Positions 1 through 10,375 of a stretch of 64,000 nt of DNA are shown here, in pieces. The stretch lies in the NCBI RefSeq assembly GCF_000002425.4, contig NC_037274.1:14857517-14921516 (forward strand), written 5' to 3'. The stretch is from Physcomitrium patens. Its lineage: Eukaryota > Streptophyta > Bryopsida > Funariales > Funariaceae. Every line of letters begins with the position of its first letter. Position 1 is the first letter of the stretch. The notes under the pieces were generated by a model. It did no database searches. It saw only the letters and a list, made by a program, of their open reading frames with translations, and was not told where the DNA came from. The position numbers were made by a program, and so were the translations under genes.

Positions 1-276
1 AAGTCAACACATATTGGAGGTCCTATAGAACGTCGCCACGTAGCCCCTAATTAGATAGTATATATAGAGACAAGAGTGAAGGCTTCTTCACTCTTGTCAA
101 CTCCTTTTCTTGCTTCTAGTCTAGTTTCAAGGGTCTCTAGTTTTCTTGTCTTTTGGCAATAGCCATTCTAGTTTCTCTTTTCAATATACATACTTATTAT
201 TCATATTTTGTTACTTTTCTTTGAGTGAAGGCTTATTTGTCTGAACTGTTTTTTCATCGAGTTCTTGTCCTTAACA
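1..276 (+). repeat. 5' LTR of element A (3' part only)
   Basis: Matches 5830-6105 of the 3' LTR base for base in length, with 6 substitutions. It ends in TTAACA just before the primer-binding site. The start of the LTR lies outside the window. Confidence 0.95.
59..100 (+). promoter_or_regulatory. LTR core promoter of A: TATA box, inverted repeat and putative self-primer
   Basis: TATATATA lies at 59-66. A perfect 13-bp inverted repeat follows (69-81 and 86-98, 4-nt loop GCTT). The segment CACTCTTGTCAA (89-100) starts 30 nt after the TATA box, where a plant RNA polymerase II start is expected, and is the exact complement of 279-290 just downstream of the LTR. The start site is inferred from spacing only. 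Confidence 0.6.
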
Positions 277-278
277 GA

Positions 279-290
279 TTGACAAGAGTG
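279..290 (+). other. Putative primer-binding site of A (self-complementary type)
   Basis: TTGACAAGAGTG begins 2 nt after the LTR end, the standard position for a primer-binding site, but does not begin with the TGG expected of a tRNA 3' CCA complement. Instead it is a 12-nt perfect complement of LTR positions 89-100. This is the arrangement known for Tf1/sushi-type self-priming. Confidence 0.6.
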
Positions 291-487
291 TACTTACAAT
301 ATCAGAGCTTTGATTTTCTTGAGTAAGAGTGGATTACCCCTTTCTCTTGGCAAGGCATAAGCGTATTAGAAGTTTGTGGATTACCCACTTCTAAACTGAT
401 ATTGTTCTTAGTATCTTCTTTGTTATCAAGTCTTTCTTTTCTTTTGTCTTGAGCAGTATCAAACAAATTTTTCTTCTTAGTGTCATT

Positions 488-1492
488 ATGGTAGAGCTAG
501 TTGAAATGAAGAGTGCAATGGCACAAATGCAAGAGCAAATGAGGGAGTTAATGCTTGCGATGCATCAACTCAATTCACCAACACAGGAAAGAACAAGAAT
601 AGCAGAAAGTGGGGATATAGAGATGATCGGAGCTGCTTCAACATCTACAACAAATCACGTTCATTCTCCAATTGTACAACACCCTATAAGCACTAGAGAA
701 CCAAGAATTGCCTTACCCGAGAAATTTGATGGTACGAGATCAAAGTTTCGAGGGTTCATCAATCAAGTACAATTGGTAATTGAACTTCAACCGCAAAGCT
801 ATCCAACTCCAGGATCACAAGTCAGGTTTATTGACACTCTACTTTCTGGTTCTGCATTATCGTGGTTTTCGTCTTTTCTTGAACAACGAAATCCAATATT
901 GGACAATTTGGAAGCTTTTTTGGCGGAGTTTCGATCTATGTATGGTGAACACGATGCAACTCGTGTTGCAACAAATAAGATCCGAATTCTGCAACAAGAA
1001 AATCGCTCAGTAACAGTGTATGCTTCACAATTTCGACAACTTGCAATTGACATCAAGTGGGATGATGCTGCACTCATCAGTCAATTTCTTTATGGATTGC
1101 AATACGAAGTAAAGAAATTGATGCTCAACTTACCTGATCCTCAAACTTTGAGTCAAGCAATCGATTTTGCGGTAAAATGTGATAATCGACTTTTCGAATT
1201 TCGATCTGAGAATCATTCACGAGAACCTCAACGTTATTACTCAATGGCAACATCAACATCTTTGCCAAACGTACATTCGGAAGTAGAAGACATGCAAATT
1301 GACGCGGTACGTTTTAAACCCCTAACTGAGCAAGAAAAGATTCGTCGTCGTCAAGAAGGATTATGTTTATATTGTGGAGAACCTAAGCACACTGCTCAAC
1401 ATTGTCCAAAGAAGCGACGCAACTATAAAATGAGGGGTACGACAGTCAAAGAAAACAATATGTCGGAAAACGGATTCGTCCAGCTACAATAG
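488..1492 (+). CDS. Gag polyprotein of element A
   Basis: This is a capsid/nucleocapsid-type protein of about 334 residues that would form the cytoplasmic virus-like particle. The start is set at the ATG at 488 because the homologous gag in element C begins at the matching ATG; an in-frame ATG at 449 would add 13 residues not present in C. The N-terminal 30 residues ([20 protein letters not shown]) look like a short coiled coil. The central part, from [17 protein letters not shown], is a retrotransposon gag domain. A CX2CX4HX4C zinc knuckle ([14 protein letters not shown]) sits near the C-terminus, followed by basic residues. The frame is intact. Pol follows in another frame. Confidence 0.9.
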   Translation: MVELVEMKSAMAQMQEQMRELMLAMHQLNSPTQERTRIAESGDIEMIGAASTSTTNHVHSPIVQHPISTREPRIALPEKFDGTRSKFRGFINQVQLVIELQPQSYPTPGSQVRFIDTLLSGSALSWFSSFLEQRNPILDNLEAFLAEFRSMYGEHDATRVATNKIRILQQENRSVTVYASQFRQLAIDIKWDDAALISQFLYGLQYEVKKLMLNLPDPQTLSQAIDFAVKCDNRLFEFRSENHSREPQRYYSMATSTSLPNVHSEVEDMQIDAVRFKPLTEQEKIRRRQEGLCLYCGEPKHTAQHCPKKRRNYKMRGTTVKENNMSENGFVQLQ

Positions 1493-1500
1493 GGACCATG

Positions 1501-4500
1501 CAGCTGGAACCGTGTACAATTCCTAATGAAGGTCCTATCCTCTCCTCAGAACCCTCTCCTTGTTTTATAATAGACTTATATTTAGGACCTAAGAATTACA
1601 AAGCCTCTACTTAATTAGATTCAGGAGCCTCAGCATGTTTTTTAGATGAACAATTTGTTAAAAGTCATAAAATACCTTTTATACAGAAACCTAAACCAGT
1701 ACATGTAGAAGTCATAGATGGTCGTCCCTTGTCTTCTGGAGATGTCACTCATGAAACTCATCCTATAAAAGTAACAATAGACGGTCATGATAGCTACATA
1801 GCTTTTAACATAATTAAATCTCCGTCCAATCCAGTTATTTTAGGTTTATCCTGGCTAGAAAAATATAACCCTCGAATACATTGGAATTCACGTAAATTTG
1901 ACTTTTCCCAGAGCGTTGTTAATAGTTCTACCAACCAAGTAAAAAATTATAAGTCTAGTATAGTAAAACCCGTACTAATAGGTGCAAAAGCATTTATACA
2001 CGCAGCAAAAGAAGGATCAACTTTTGCTATTTATGCTGCAACTATTTCTGAAAACACAAAAACTTCAAGTGGCATTCCAAGTCAATATCAGGAGTATCAA
2101 GACGTTTTTGAGAAAAAGAATGCAGATATTCTTCCTGAGCATCGCCCATATGATTGTTCAATCGACCTCAAGGAAGGAACTCAGCCACCATTTGGACCAA
2201 TTTACAGTTTATCGCAAGATGAGATGGCTGAACTCAAGACATATATTGACGAGAATTTAGCGAAGAATTTCATATGCCATTCAAAATCTCCAGAGGAGCT
2301 CCAATTCTATTCGTAAAAAAAAAAGATGGATCTTTACGAATGTGTGTTGATTATCGAGGATTCAACAAGATCACAATCAAGAACAGGTATCCATTACCTT
2401 TGATATCAGGATTCCTTGACCAGTTGAATCAAGCTAAGATCTATACAAAAATAGATCTAAGAAGAGCATATAATCTAGTACGGATCAAAGAAGGAGATGA
2501 ATGGAAGACTGCGTTTCGAACCAGGTATGGACATTTCGAATATAATGTCATGCCCTTTGGATTCACGAATGCACCAGCTGCTTTTCAACATCTCATGAAT
2601 GATGTATTTCGTGAATTCTTAGACAATTTTGTCGTCTGCTATCTAGACGATATCCTGATCTATTCTAAGAACGTCGAAGAACATGAAATATATGTTCGTC
2701 AAGTATTACAAAAACTTAGAGATGCAGGATTGTACGCCAAGATGGAAAAGTGTGTATTTCACACTACTCAAGTTGACTTTTTAGGATACATCATTTCAAA
2801 TGATGGTCTCATGATGGATTCTAAGAAAGTCCAAACAATCATGGATTGGAAGATTCCAAGGACAGTAAGAGATGTCCAATGTTTCTTGAGATTTGCCAAT
2901 TACTATCGGATCTTCATCAAAGATTTCTCACGAGTTGCAGCTCCACTTACACGCTTGACTAGTAAAGATAAATTTCAATGGAATCAAGAAGCGGAAGCAG
3001 CATTTGAAGCCTTGAAGACATCATTTGTCTCTGCGCTAGTCTTATATCGTGTTGACTTTTCCAAGGCATTTTTTATGGAAACAGATGTATCAGATTTTGC
3101 CTTAGGTGCAGTTTTATCACAAATGGGAACAGATGACAAACTTCATCCGATAGCTTTTCATTCAAGAAAATTCTCAGCAGCCGAGATCAATTATGAGATC
3201 CACGATAAAGAACTTCTTGCGATCGTGGATTCCTTTCAAGAATGGCGTCATTATCTAGAAGGCGCTTCTAGTCCAGTCACTGTGTATACAGATCACAAGA
3301 ACCTCGAGTATTTCATGTCAACACGCATGTTGAATCGTCGTCAAGCTCGTTGGAGTATGTCTTTGTCAAGATTCGAGTTCATTATCACTTATCGGCCAAG
3401 AAAACAACAAGGTTTATCTGATGCCCTATCTAGACGTTCTTATTTTGCACCAAAAGAAGGAGATGCAGCTTTTGAGCAACAAAGAACGGTCCTCTTGAAA
3501 CCGGAGCAATTTCATCTCTGAGCAATGAAATCAACATTGACTGTTGATTCAACTTTTCTCAAGCAAATCCAGTCCAGTATGTCCTCAGACCCTCTTGTTT
3601 ATGATATCGAGAATAATTCTTCCAAGTCTCATGATCCTTCTAAGTTCGAGTTCAAGAATAATCTATTATATTTTGAAGGACGCCTATATGTTCCAGAAGG
3701 AGAAGCACGTTTACGTGTTCTTCAAGCACGTCATGACTTTCCAGCAGCAGGGCACTTTGGATATAATAAGACTTTGGAACTCATATCAAGAGATTTTTGG
3801 TGGCCACAAATGTGGAAGTCAGTCAAAGACTTTGTACAATCATGTGATATTTGTTCAAGATCAAAAATTCCTCGTCATCGACCTTACGGACTTCTTCAGC
3901 CATTACCTATACCAGAACAACCATGGTCTTCTGTTTCTATGGATTTCATCACAGATCTTCTAAGCTCAAGATCTTATGATTCTATATTTGTGATAGTAGA
4001 TCGTTTCACCAAAATGGCACATTTTGTGCCATGTACAAAATCTATCACAGGTGAAGAAACAGCTAAGCTTTTCATTGATAATATCTATCGCTATCATGGA
4101 TTACCTAAAGATATCATATCGGATAGGGGAACTCAATTTGTGTCAAGATTTTGGAGGACCCTTTTCAAGATTTTAAAAGTGGACATAAAGCTATCTTCGG
4201 CTTTCTATCCTCAAACTGATGGACAAACAGAGCGCGTAAACCAAGTCTTGGAGCAATATTTAAGGTGTACTATCAACTACCAACAAGATGATTGGACAAC
4301 CCTTCTGCCATTGGCAGAGTTTGCTTATAATAATACGGTACATTCTTCCACGCAACAAACACCTTTCTTTGCCAACTATGGCTATCATCCACGACTTAAT
4401 ACTTTTGATTTTTCAAAAGTTGATAATCCTACAGCAGAAGATATGACAAATTGGTTGTCAGAGTTACATGCAATAATGAAGACGCAATTGAAGGAAGCTC

Positions 4501-4985
4501 AAGAATGACAAAAGATAAACGCAGATCTATATCGTAAGGAGCAACCACAAATCAACGTGGGTGATAAGGTATGGCTACTTCGTCGCAATATCAAGACTAC
4601 TCGACCTTGTGACAAGTTGGACTATCGTAGGCTTGGCCCCTTTTCTGTTTCTGAACAGATCAACCCAGTTGCATATCGGTTACATCTACCGGAGTCAATG
4701 AAGATCCATCCTGTATTCCACGTGTCTCTTCTTGAACCATATAAGACAGTGGATATACAAGGAAGAAGACAAATGCCACCGCCTCCTATAGAAGTAGATA
4801 ATAATGAAGAATTTGAGGTGGAAGAGATATTAGACTCAAGGCGGCGCCGAAATAAGCTGGAATATCTTGTTCATTGGCGCGGATATGATATTAGTGAATG
4901 CACATGGGAGCCATCCAGGAATCTAGCAAATGCATCAGCTAAAGTCAAAGTTTTTTATCAACGACATCCATCAAAACCAAGATGA
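1501..4985 (+). pseudogene. Pol of element A: protease, RT, RNase H, integrase, chromodomain (broken)
   Basis: Domains in order: aspartic protease (DSGAS at about 1618-1632), reverse transcriptase (YLDD at 2640-2651), RNase H, integrase with the HHCC zinc domain and the D,D,E core (motifs SDRGTQFVS and QTDGQTERVNQ), a GPF/Y-type module and a C-terminal chromodomain (LEYLVHWRGYDIS). Breaks: TAA at 1612-1614 directly before the protease active site, a 1-base deletion near 2292 relative to element C, TGA at 3519-3521 and TGA at 4506-4508. At both TGA positions element C has CGA. From about 1.95 kb onward the sequence is much closer to C than gag or the LTRs are. Confidence 0.93.
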
Positions 4986-5079
4986 AAATCTCTCTTATAA
5001 AAGAGACAAGATTGAGGCAAGATAACATTCAATTTTCTATCCTTGTTTGTAACTTCTTTGTATTTGTGACGCTAATTAG

Positions 5080-5502
5080 ATGGAGAGCCAACAACCAGCG
5101 GATTCAACTCAAGAACCTTTGTTTGCTGACCTGCTGGATGAGACATTACGATTGTCACAACCTTCAAGACGACGCAATCGAGATGAAGATCTTCAAGAAC
5201 GACATGTTCTTCCTTGAATAGATGGTGACATACAACGCGTTTGGTATCACGATTTGGGAAGGGACTCTCGATGTTTGGTGATTTTGGTAGAGGTAGGAAC
5301 AACTCCTGATGGTGTTCCAAATATTCTATTCGAAGGAAGTTACGAAGGCCTCAACAATGATCAAATAACTGGGTGGTCTTCCCGCCCTGATATGGGACAC
5401 TATCGATGGTTGAGAGGCCCTATCAATCATCTTCGAAGAGAACAGAGATCAGAGTATGTGGCGAATACAATTCGTTGCATCATAGATTTCCTCAACATAT
5501 GA
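5080..5502 (+). pseudogene. Accessory ORF3 of element A, one nonsense codon
   Basis: Homologue of the intact 140-residue ORF3 of element C, with identical length and position (95 nt after the pol stop, before the polypurine tract). It opens MESQQPADSTQEP. A single TGA at 5215-5217 (codon 46) replaces CGA of C. The second half keeps the conserved GHYRWLRGPIN and RREQ motifs. No known domain is recognised. Confidence 0.8.
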
Positions 5503-5530
5503 TGACCGCTCTTCGTGGAACTCGTCTCTA

Positions 5531-5543
5531 GAAGGGGGAGTAA
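5531..5543 (+). other. Polypurine tract of element A
   Basis: GAAGGGGGAGTAA lies immediately before the TGTCATGG start of the 3' LTR. It is the expected primer site for plus-strand DNA synthesis. Confidence 0.85.
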
Positions 5544-6105
5544 TGTCATGGCCATAATCATGTAAGCTAATAATTACATATAGAAATAGGTAGAAGTAAG
5601 TAAAAGTAGATAAAAGTAAGTTAATTCTATAATATTTAATATAGAAGCTTCCTAGAAACTTCCTAGACGCTGCTTTGACTTCATAGGTGTCTTTAATTGA
5701 CTTTTTGGATTAGAAACGTGGTCAACAAGTTGGCCATGTGCCACGCATGTTGTTAGCTTGAAGATCAAGCTAACTATGTGGCCCACACGTAGAAAAACTT
5801 GCCTTGTAAGTCAAGGCATGTGTCCTACAAAGTCAACACATATTGGAGGTCCTATAGAATGTCGCCACGTAGCCCCTAATTAGATAGTATATATAGAGAC
5901 AAGAGTGAAGGCTTCTTCACTCTTGTCAACTCCTTTTCTTGCTTCTAGTCTAGTTTCAAGGGTCTCTAGTTTTCTTGTCTTTTGGCAATAGCCATTCTAG
6001 TTTCTCTTTTCAATATACATACTTATTATTCATATTTTCTTACTTTTCTTTGAGTGAAGGCTTACTTGTTTGAACTGTTTTTTCATCGAGTTCTTGTCCT
6101 TGATA
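5544..6105 (+). repeat. 3' LTR of element A
   Basis: It begins TGTCATGGCC after the polypurine tract. The end aligns with the 5' LTR end (TTAACA versus TTGATA). Length is 562 bp. It contains the same TATA box and inverted repeat as the 5' copy. The next base, 6106, is in frame in element B pol. Confidence 0.92.
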
Positions 6106-8619
6106 GCTTACAACCTTGTGCGAATCAAGGAAGGAGATGAATGGAAGACAGCTTTCCGAACAAGGTATGGCCATTTTGAATACAATGTCATGCCATTTGG
6201 TCTTACTAATGCTCCAGCGGTCTTTCAACACATGATGAATGACATCTTTCGAGAGCATCTAGACGATTTTGTTGTCATCTATCTAGATGATATTTTGATA
6301 TTTTCTAAGAACGAGGAAGAACATGAGAAGCACGTTCGTCTGGTACTCAAAAAACTATGAGAGCGAGGACTCTATGCCAAATTGGAGAAGTGCTTATTTC
6401 ACCAAACTGAGATGGAGTTTTTGGGATTCATCGTGACTACGGAATTCTTGAAGATGGATCCAAAGAAGGTGGAAGCAATCATGTCTTGGGAAGTTCCGAA
6501 GACGGTTAGGGACCTACAATATTTTCTTGGATTTGCTAACTACTATCGGATCTTCATCAAGAATTATTCTCAAGTTGCTGCCCCCCTCACTCGGTTAACG
6601 TGCAAGGACAAGCTCGAATGGCGACCTATCGCAGAAAAAGTATTTCAAGATTTGAAGATGGTATTTACTGCAGCTCCAATCTTGGTACATCCGGACTTTA
6701 CAAAGGCCTTTTATTTGGAGACAGATGCTTCGAATTTTGCTTTGGGAGCTGTACTTTCACAGATGGGCGTAGATGAGAAGCTCCATCCAGTTGCGTTCTA
6801 TTCTCGAAAATTCTCTGCTGCTGAGATCAACTATGAGATCCACGATAAAGAACTCCTTGCTATAGTAGATTCTTTCCAAGAGTGGCGCCACTTTCTCGAA
6901 GGAACTACACATCCAGTGACCATATATACAGATCACAAGAATTTGGAGTATTTTATGTCGGCTCGGCTTTTGAATCGGCGTCAAGCTCAGGGGAGTATGT
7001 CGCTATCCAGGTTCGACTTTGTTATTACTTATCGGCCTAGGAAGCAACAAGGGTTGTCCGATGCATTATCAAGGAGATCGTATCTCGCGCCAAAGGCTGG
7101 AGATGCAGCATTTGATCAACAGTGCACGACATTGTTGAAGCCAGAGAAATTTCGGCTCAACGCAGCTATTGTACCAATTGATGCTGACTTCCTCGACAAG
7201 GTACGGGCCGCAACCATTGAAGATTCTCTAGCCCTTGATATCAAGCAACATGCTAGTGATGATAAATTCAAGATGGAAGGAGATCTAGTATATTTCGAAG
7301 AGCGGTTGTATATCCCAAAAGGGCCAACACGACTCCGAGTTCTTCAATCTCGTCATGACTTTCCAGCTGCGGGACATTTTGGATTCAATAAGACCTTGGA
7401 ACTTATTTCCCGCGATTTCTAGTGGCCTCAAATATGGAAGGATGTGAAAGATTTTGTTGTATCTTGTGACATTTGTTCAAGATCCAAAAACCCTCGACAT
7501 CGGCCTTATGGACTTCTACAGCCATTGCCTATTCCGCGCCGACCATGGTCTTCAGTTTCCATGGACTTTATTACGGATCTACCACCATCGAATTCATTTG
7601 ACAGCATTTTTGTTGTCGTAGACCGGCTTACAAACATGGCGCATTTTGTCCCTTGTAAGAAGACATCGTCAAGCGAAGACACAGCAAGACTCTTTCTTGT
7701 TAGTGTGTATCGATATCATGGTCTACCAGATGATATCGTATCGGATCGAGGAACCCAGTTTGTGTCAAAGTTTTGGAAATCTCTTTTTGAAATATTGAAG
7801 GTGGATATCAAACTTTCTTCGGCATTTTAACCTCAAACGGACGGCCAAACAGAACGGGTGAATCAAGTTTTAGAGCAATATTTACGTTGCATCATCAACT
7901 ATCAACAAGATGATTGGGCCGCATATCTACCGCTAGCCGAGTTCACATATAACAACACCCTTCATGCGTCAACTCAACAAACGCCATTCTTTTCTAATTA
8001 TGGATACCATCCGAAGCTTGACTTATGGAGTTTGTCAACGATTAACAATCCGGCAGCTGAAGGATTGGTGAAGGAGCTTTCGCAGCTTCAAACTACATTG
8101 AAGCTTCAATTGCAAACTGCCCAAGAATCTTACAAGGCGTCCGCGGACAAATTTCGGAATCAGGCACCTAAATTCACGATTGGAGACAAAGTTTGGCTGC
8201 TTCGACGAAATATTAAGACTAAGCGGCCATGTGACAAATTGGACTATCGAAGATTGGGACCATTTGTTATCCAGAAGCAGATCAATCCTGTAGCGTATCG
8301 TCTGGAGTTACCAGCTACTATGAAGGTACATCCTGTCTTTCATGTTTCTTTGTTGGAGCCTTATCGAGAATCGTCTTTTCTTAGAAGAGTACAATGTCCA
8401 CCACCTAGCATAGAAATAGAGAACCACGAAGAATACGAGGTGGAAAAGGTCTTGGATTCACGGCAAAGACGGGATAAATTAGAATACTTTGTGCATTGGA
8501 GCGGTTACGATATTAATGAACGAACATGGGAGCCGGTCGAAAATCTCGCGAATGCGCCGCAAAAGGTACAGGAGTTTCATCGACGATATCCTGAGAAACC
8601 CAAGCCGGTTCGACGATAG
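6106..8619 (+). pseudogene. Pol fragment of element B: RT to chromodomain, three stops
   Basis: One frame runs the whole length with no frameshift but three nonsense codons: TGA at 6358-6360, TAG at 7420-7422 (where A and C have the second Trp of FWWP) and TAA at 7828-7830 (where A and C have Tyr). RT YLDD is at 6280-6291. RNase H, integrase zinc domain (HDFPAAGHFG with CDIC), the SDRGTQFVS core and a chromodomain (LEYFVHWSGYDIN) are all recognisable. The first codon continues the RT motif [13 protein letters not shown] exactly where A inserted. Confidence 0.92.
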
Positions 8620-8764
8620 CTTTTTACTGAAGCTTGCTCATCCAGAAAACAGAAAAGAGGAGAGAGCACCACCAAAATCCATAGTTGATGTAATCATTCT
8701 CTCCAAGATAGCGTAGAACTTTGTTAGTAGCCCAAGTTTGTTCTTATTGTTTTAGCCTTTGAAT

Positions 8765-9112
8765 ATGGATAGCCAAGATACTACACTTGTCATGTCATCT
8801 CAAGCAACTAGCTCACGAAGATGACCGCGAGATGAAGAACCGCCTGCACCACGACGACGTCGAAGGATTCCGAGCAACAGATCGCTGGTGATTGTATTTG
8901 AGGTCGAGCCTGCCTACAATGGTCAGCCAGAAGGAGTGTTTGCAGGACAATTTCACAATGAAGACACGGAGGTTCATGCTTGGTCAGAAGTTGAAGGCGT
9001 TGGCCACTACCGTTGGCTTCAAGGACCATTGAATCACTTGCCTCGTGAACAACAATTGGAGTTCATAGAAGAGGTTATGCAACAGATCTTCATTTTCTTG
9101 CGTTGGTATTGA
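8765..9112 (+). pseudogene. Accessory ORF3 of element B, one nonsense codon
   Basis: A 115-residue homologue of ORF3 in A and C, at the same position between pol and the 3' LTR. The N-terminal third is different and shorter; the C-terminal part keeps LVI-x2-E, GVGHYRWLQGPLN and REQ. TGA at 8822-8824 (codon 20) interrupts an Arg-rich stretch and could be a former CGA. Function unknown. Confidence 0.7.
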
Positions 9113-9148
9113 CTGACGATAACATTGCTTCTCGGAGACCTCGAAGCT

Positions 9149-9162
9149 AAAGGAGGAGGTGA
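9149..9162 (+). other. Polypurine tract of element B
   Basis: AAAGGAGGAGGTGA lies immediately before the TGTTAGGGAC start of the LTR. Confidence 0.75.
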
Positions 9163-9636
9163 TGTTAGGGACATAGTCCTTAGACCTTTCTAGAGACAAA
9201 TTTCTAGAACCTTCTAGAAAGAAGTCTCTAGAACCTTCCAGAAGATTCCTTGAATATTCTCTTAGAATATTCTTCAAAGATTCCCTAAAGATTCTTTAAA
9301 GATTTCTTAAAGATTCTCTTATAAGGCTTTAGAAGATTCTTAGAATATTCTAGTAGATTCTAGGAAGTTACTTGAGAAGCTTCCTAGCTCTTGGGTAGTT
9401 GCTCGAGAAGCTTCATAGTTCTTGGGAAGCTTCTTGATGCGCTTCCTTAGAACCATAGGCCAGTAGTATATATAGGAGTCGAGGCTGAAGAGTTCTTCAG
9501 TCTCGACAACGCATCTCTTGAAGCTTTAGCTCAATTCTCCTGGCGTTACTCTTGTACTCATCTGATAATCTAGTTCTTGTCATTTCTTCTTGAACTTCTT
9601 GTTTAGATTTCTTGTTTGTATTTTTGGTCCGTGACA
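9163..9636 (+). repeat. 3' LTR of element B
   Basis: It begins TGTTAGGGAC and ends GTGACA (TG...CA). TATATATA at 9467-9474 is followed by a 14-nt inverted repeat (9478-9491 with 9494-9507, one G.U-type mismatch). The first 150 bp are rich in repeated AGATTCT/TTCTAGA-like motifs. Homology to a reverse-oriented LTR begins at the next base. Confidence 0.8.
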
Positions 9637-10021
9637 AATATGTATATTAAAAAGTTGACAATAGTGAAGAAGATATTACTCTTGTCTCCATATATATTAT
9701 TAGACTAAAGAACTCTGTAACAATGTTTTACAAGTCATTTGACATGTGTAATTTGTAGGACAAATATCTAACCTGCAATGCAAGTTTCCAACATAAGCAT
9801 CACATGGCCAACTTTTACTACAAGTGACTAATGTGTGCTATACATGGCCTATTTGTTGGCTAAGTTTTCAAACTACTAATTACTTATAAACACTTGGAAT
9901 ATTAAATCCATATCTATAAAGCTTCTAAGAAGCTAATCCATAATATATTATCAAATTTACTTACTTTAACTTACTTCTAACTAATTCTTCTTTATTACTG
10001 TTGGTATATATGTCAGTGACA
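9637..10021 (-). repeat. LTR relic E (reverse orientation), truncated by B
   Basis: Reverse complement resembles the chromovirus LTRs of D and C (motifs for AAGCTTCT, the TTGGCCA series, the inverted repeat and the terminal TGTCACTGACAT). The end that would carry ...TTGACA is missing at the junction with B, so B probably inserted into it. A TTAT after 10021 may be the edge of a decayed polypurine tract. Confidence 0.65.
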
Positions 10022-10332
10022 TTATATATGCCTTCAATTTGCATTAGACAAGTTCAAAATTGGATCATATGATGTATAAGCAATTATAAATTGAGGAGAT
10101 TATTAAAATAAAAATAAAACAAGAATTAAAAAGAGTCAAAGAAATTTTAAAATAATCTTTTTATTATTGTATGAATTTTTTAAATCTTAATATTTTAACA
10201 ATATTTTTATAAATGTTAAAAATATTCAATTAATGATAAATTCTAGTACCAATTTAAAATGGTTTTTATAAAAGTAATAATAGAAATAATATGCTATTTA
10301 ATAAAATATAATATAATATAAAAATTATCACG

Positions 10333-10338
<6 letters not shown>

Positions 10339-10371
<33 letters not shown>
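10339..10371. repeat. (TA)n microsatellite
   Basis: Uninterrupted TA dinucleotide run of about 33 bp. Confidence 0.95.

Positions 10372-10375
<4 letters not shown>

Larger units (their letters stand above)
1..6105 (+). mobile_element. Chromovirus A (Ty3/gypsy LTR retrotransposon), 5' LTR truncated by window edge
   Basis: Order seen: end of 5' LTR, primer-binding site, gag with a zinc knuckle, protease-RT-RNase H-integrase-chromodomain pol, a short extra ORF, polypurine tract, complete 3' LTR. The last 276 bases of the two LTRs align without gaps and differ at 6 positions by my count (about 2%), so the insertion is older than element C. Pol is broken by a TAA, a 1-base deletion and two TGA codons, so the copy is not autonomous. 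Sequence resumes at 6106 in the middle of another element's RT domain, so A is nested in element B. Confidence 0.95.
6106..9636 (+). mobile_element. Chromovirus B, 3' part (interrupted by A)
   Basis: B is a second chromovirus subfamily. The sequence starts inside RT and runs through RNase H, integrase, chromodomain, ORF3, polypurine tract and 3' LTR. Its 5' half must lie upstream of element A, outside the window. Pol is clearly homologous to A and C but diverged throughout, and the LTR is unlike theirs except for the TATA/inverted-repeat layout. Confidence 0.9.

Noticed and set aside
298..308. ATATCAGAGC after the A LTR as an initiator tRNA-Met primer-binding site
   Set aside because: It matches part of TGGTATCAGAGC but lacks TGG, lies more than 20 nt inside the LTR end instead of about 2, and is TATGAGAGC in C. 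The self-complementary site fits better.
4982..5221. 79-codon ORF after pol (also 62590-62829)
   Set aside because: It overlaps ORF3 in another frame, changes freely between A and C, and shows no domain; it is a frame shadow.
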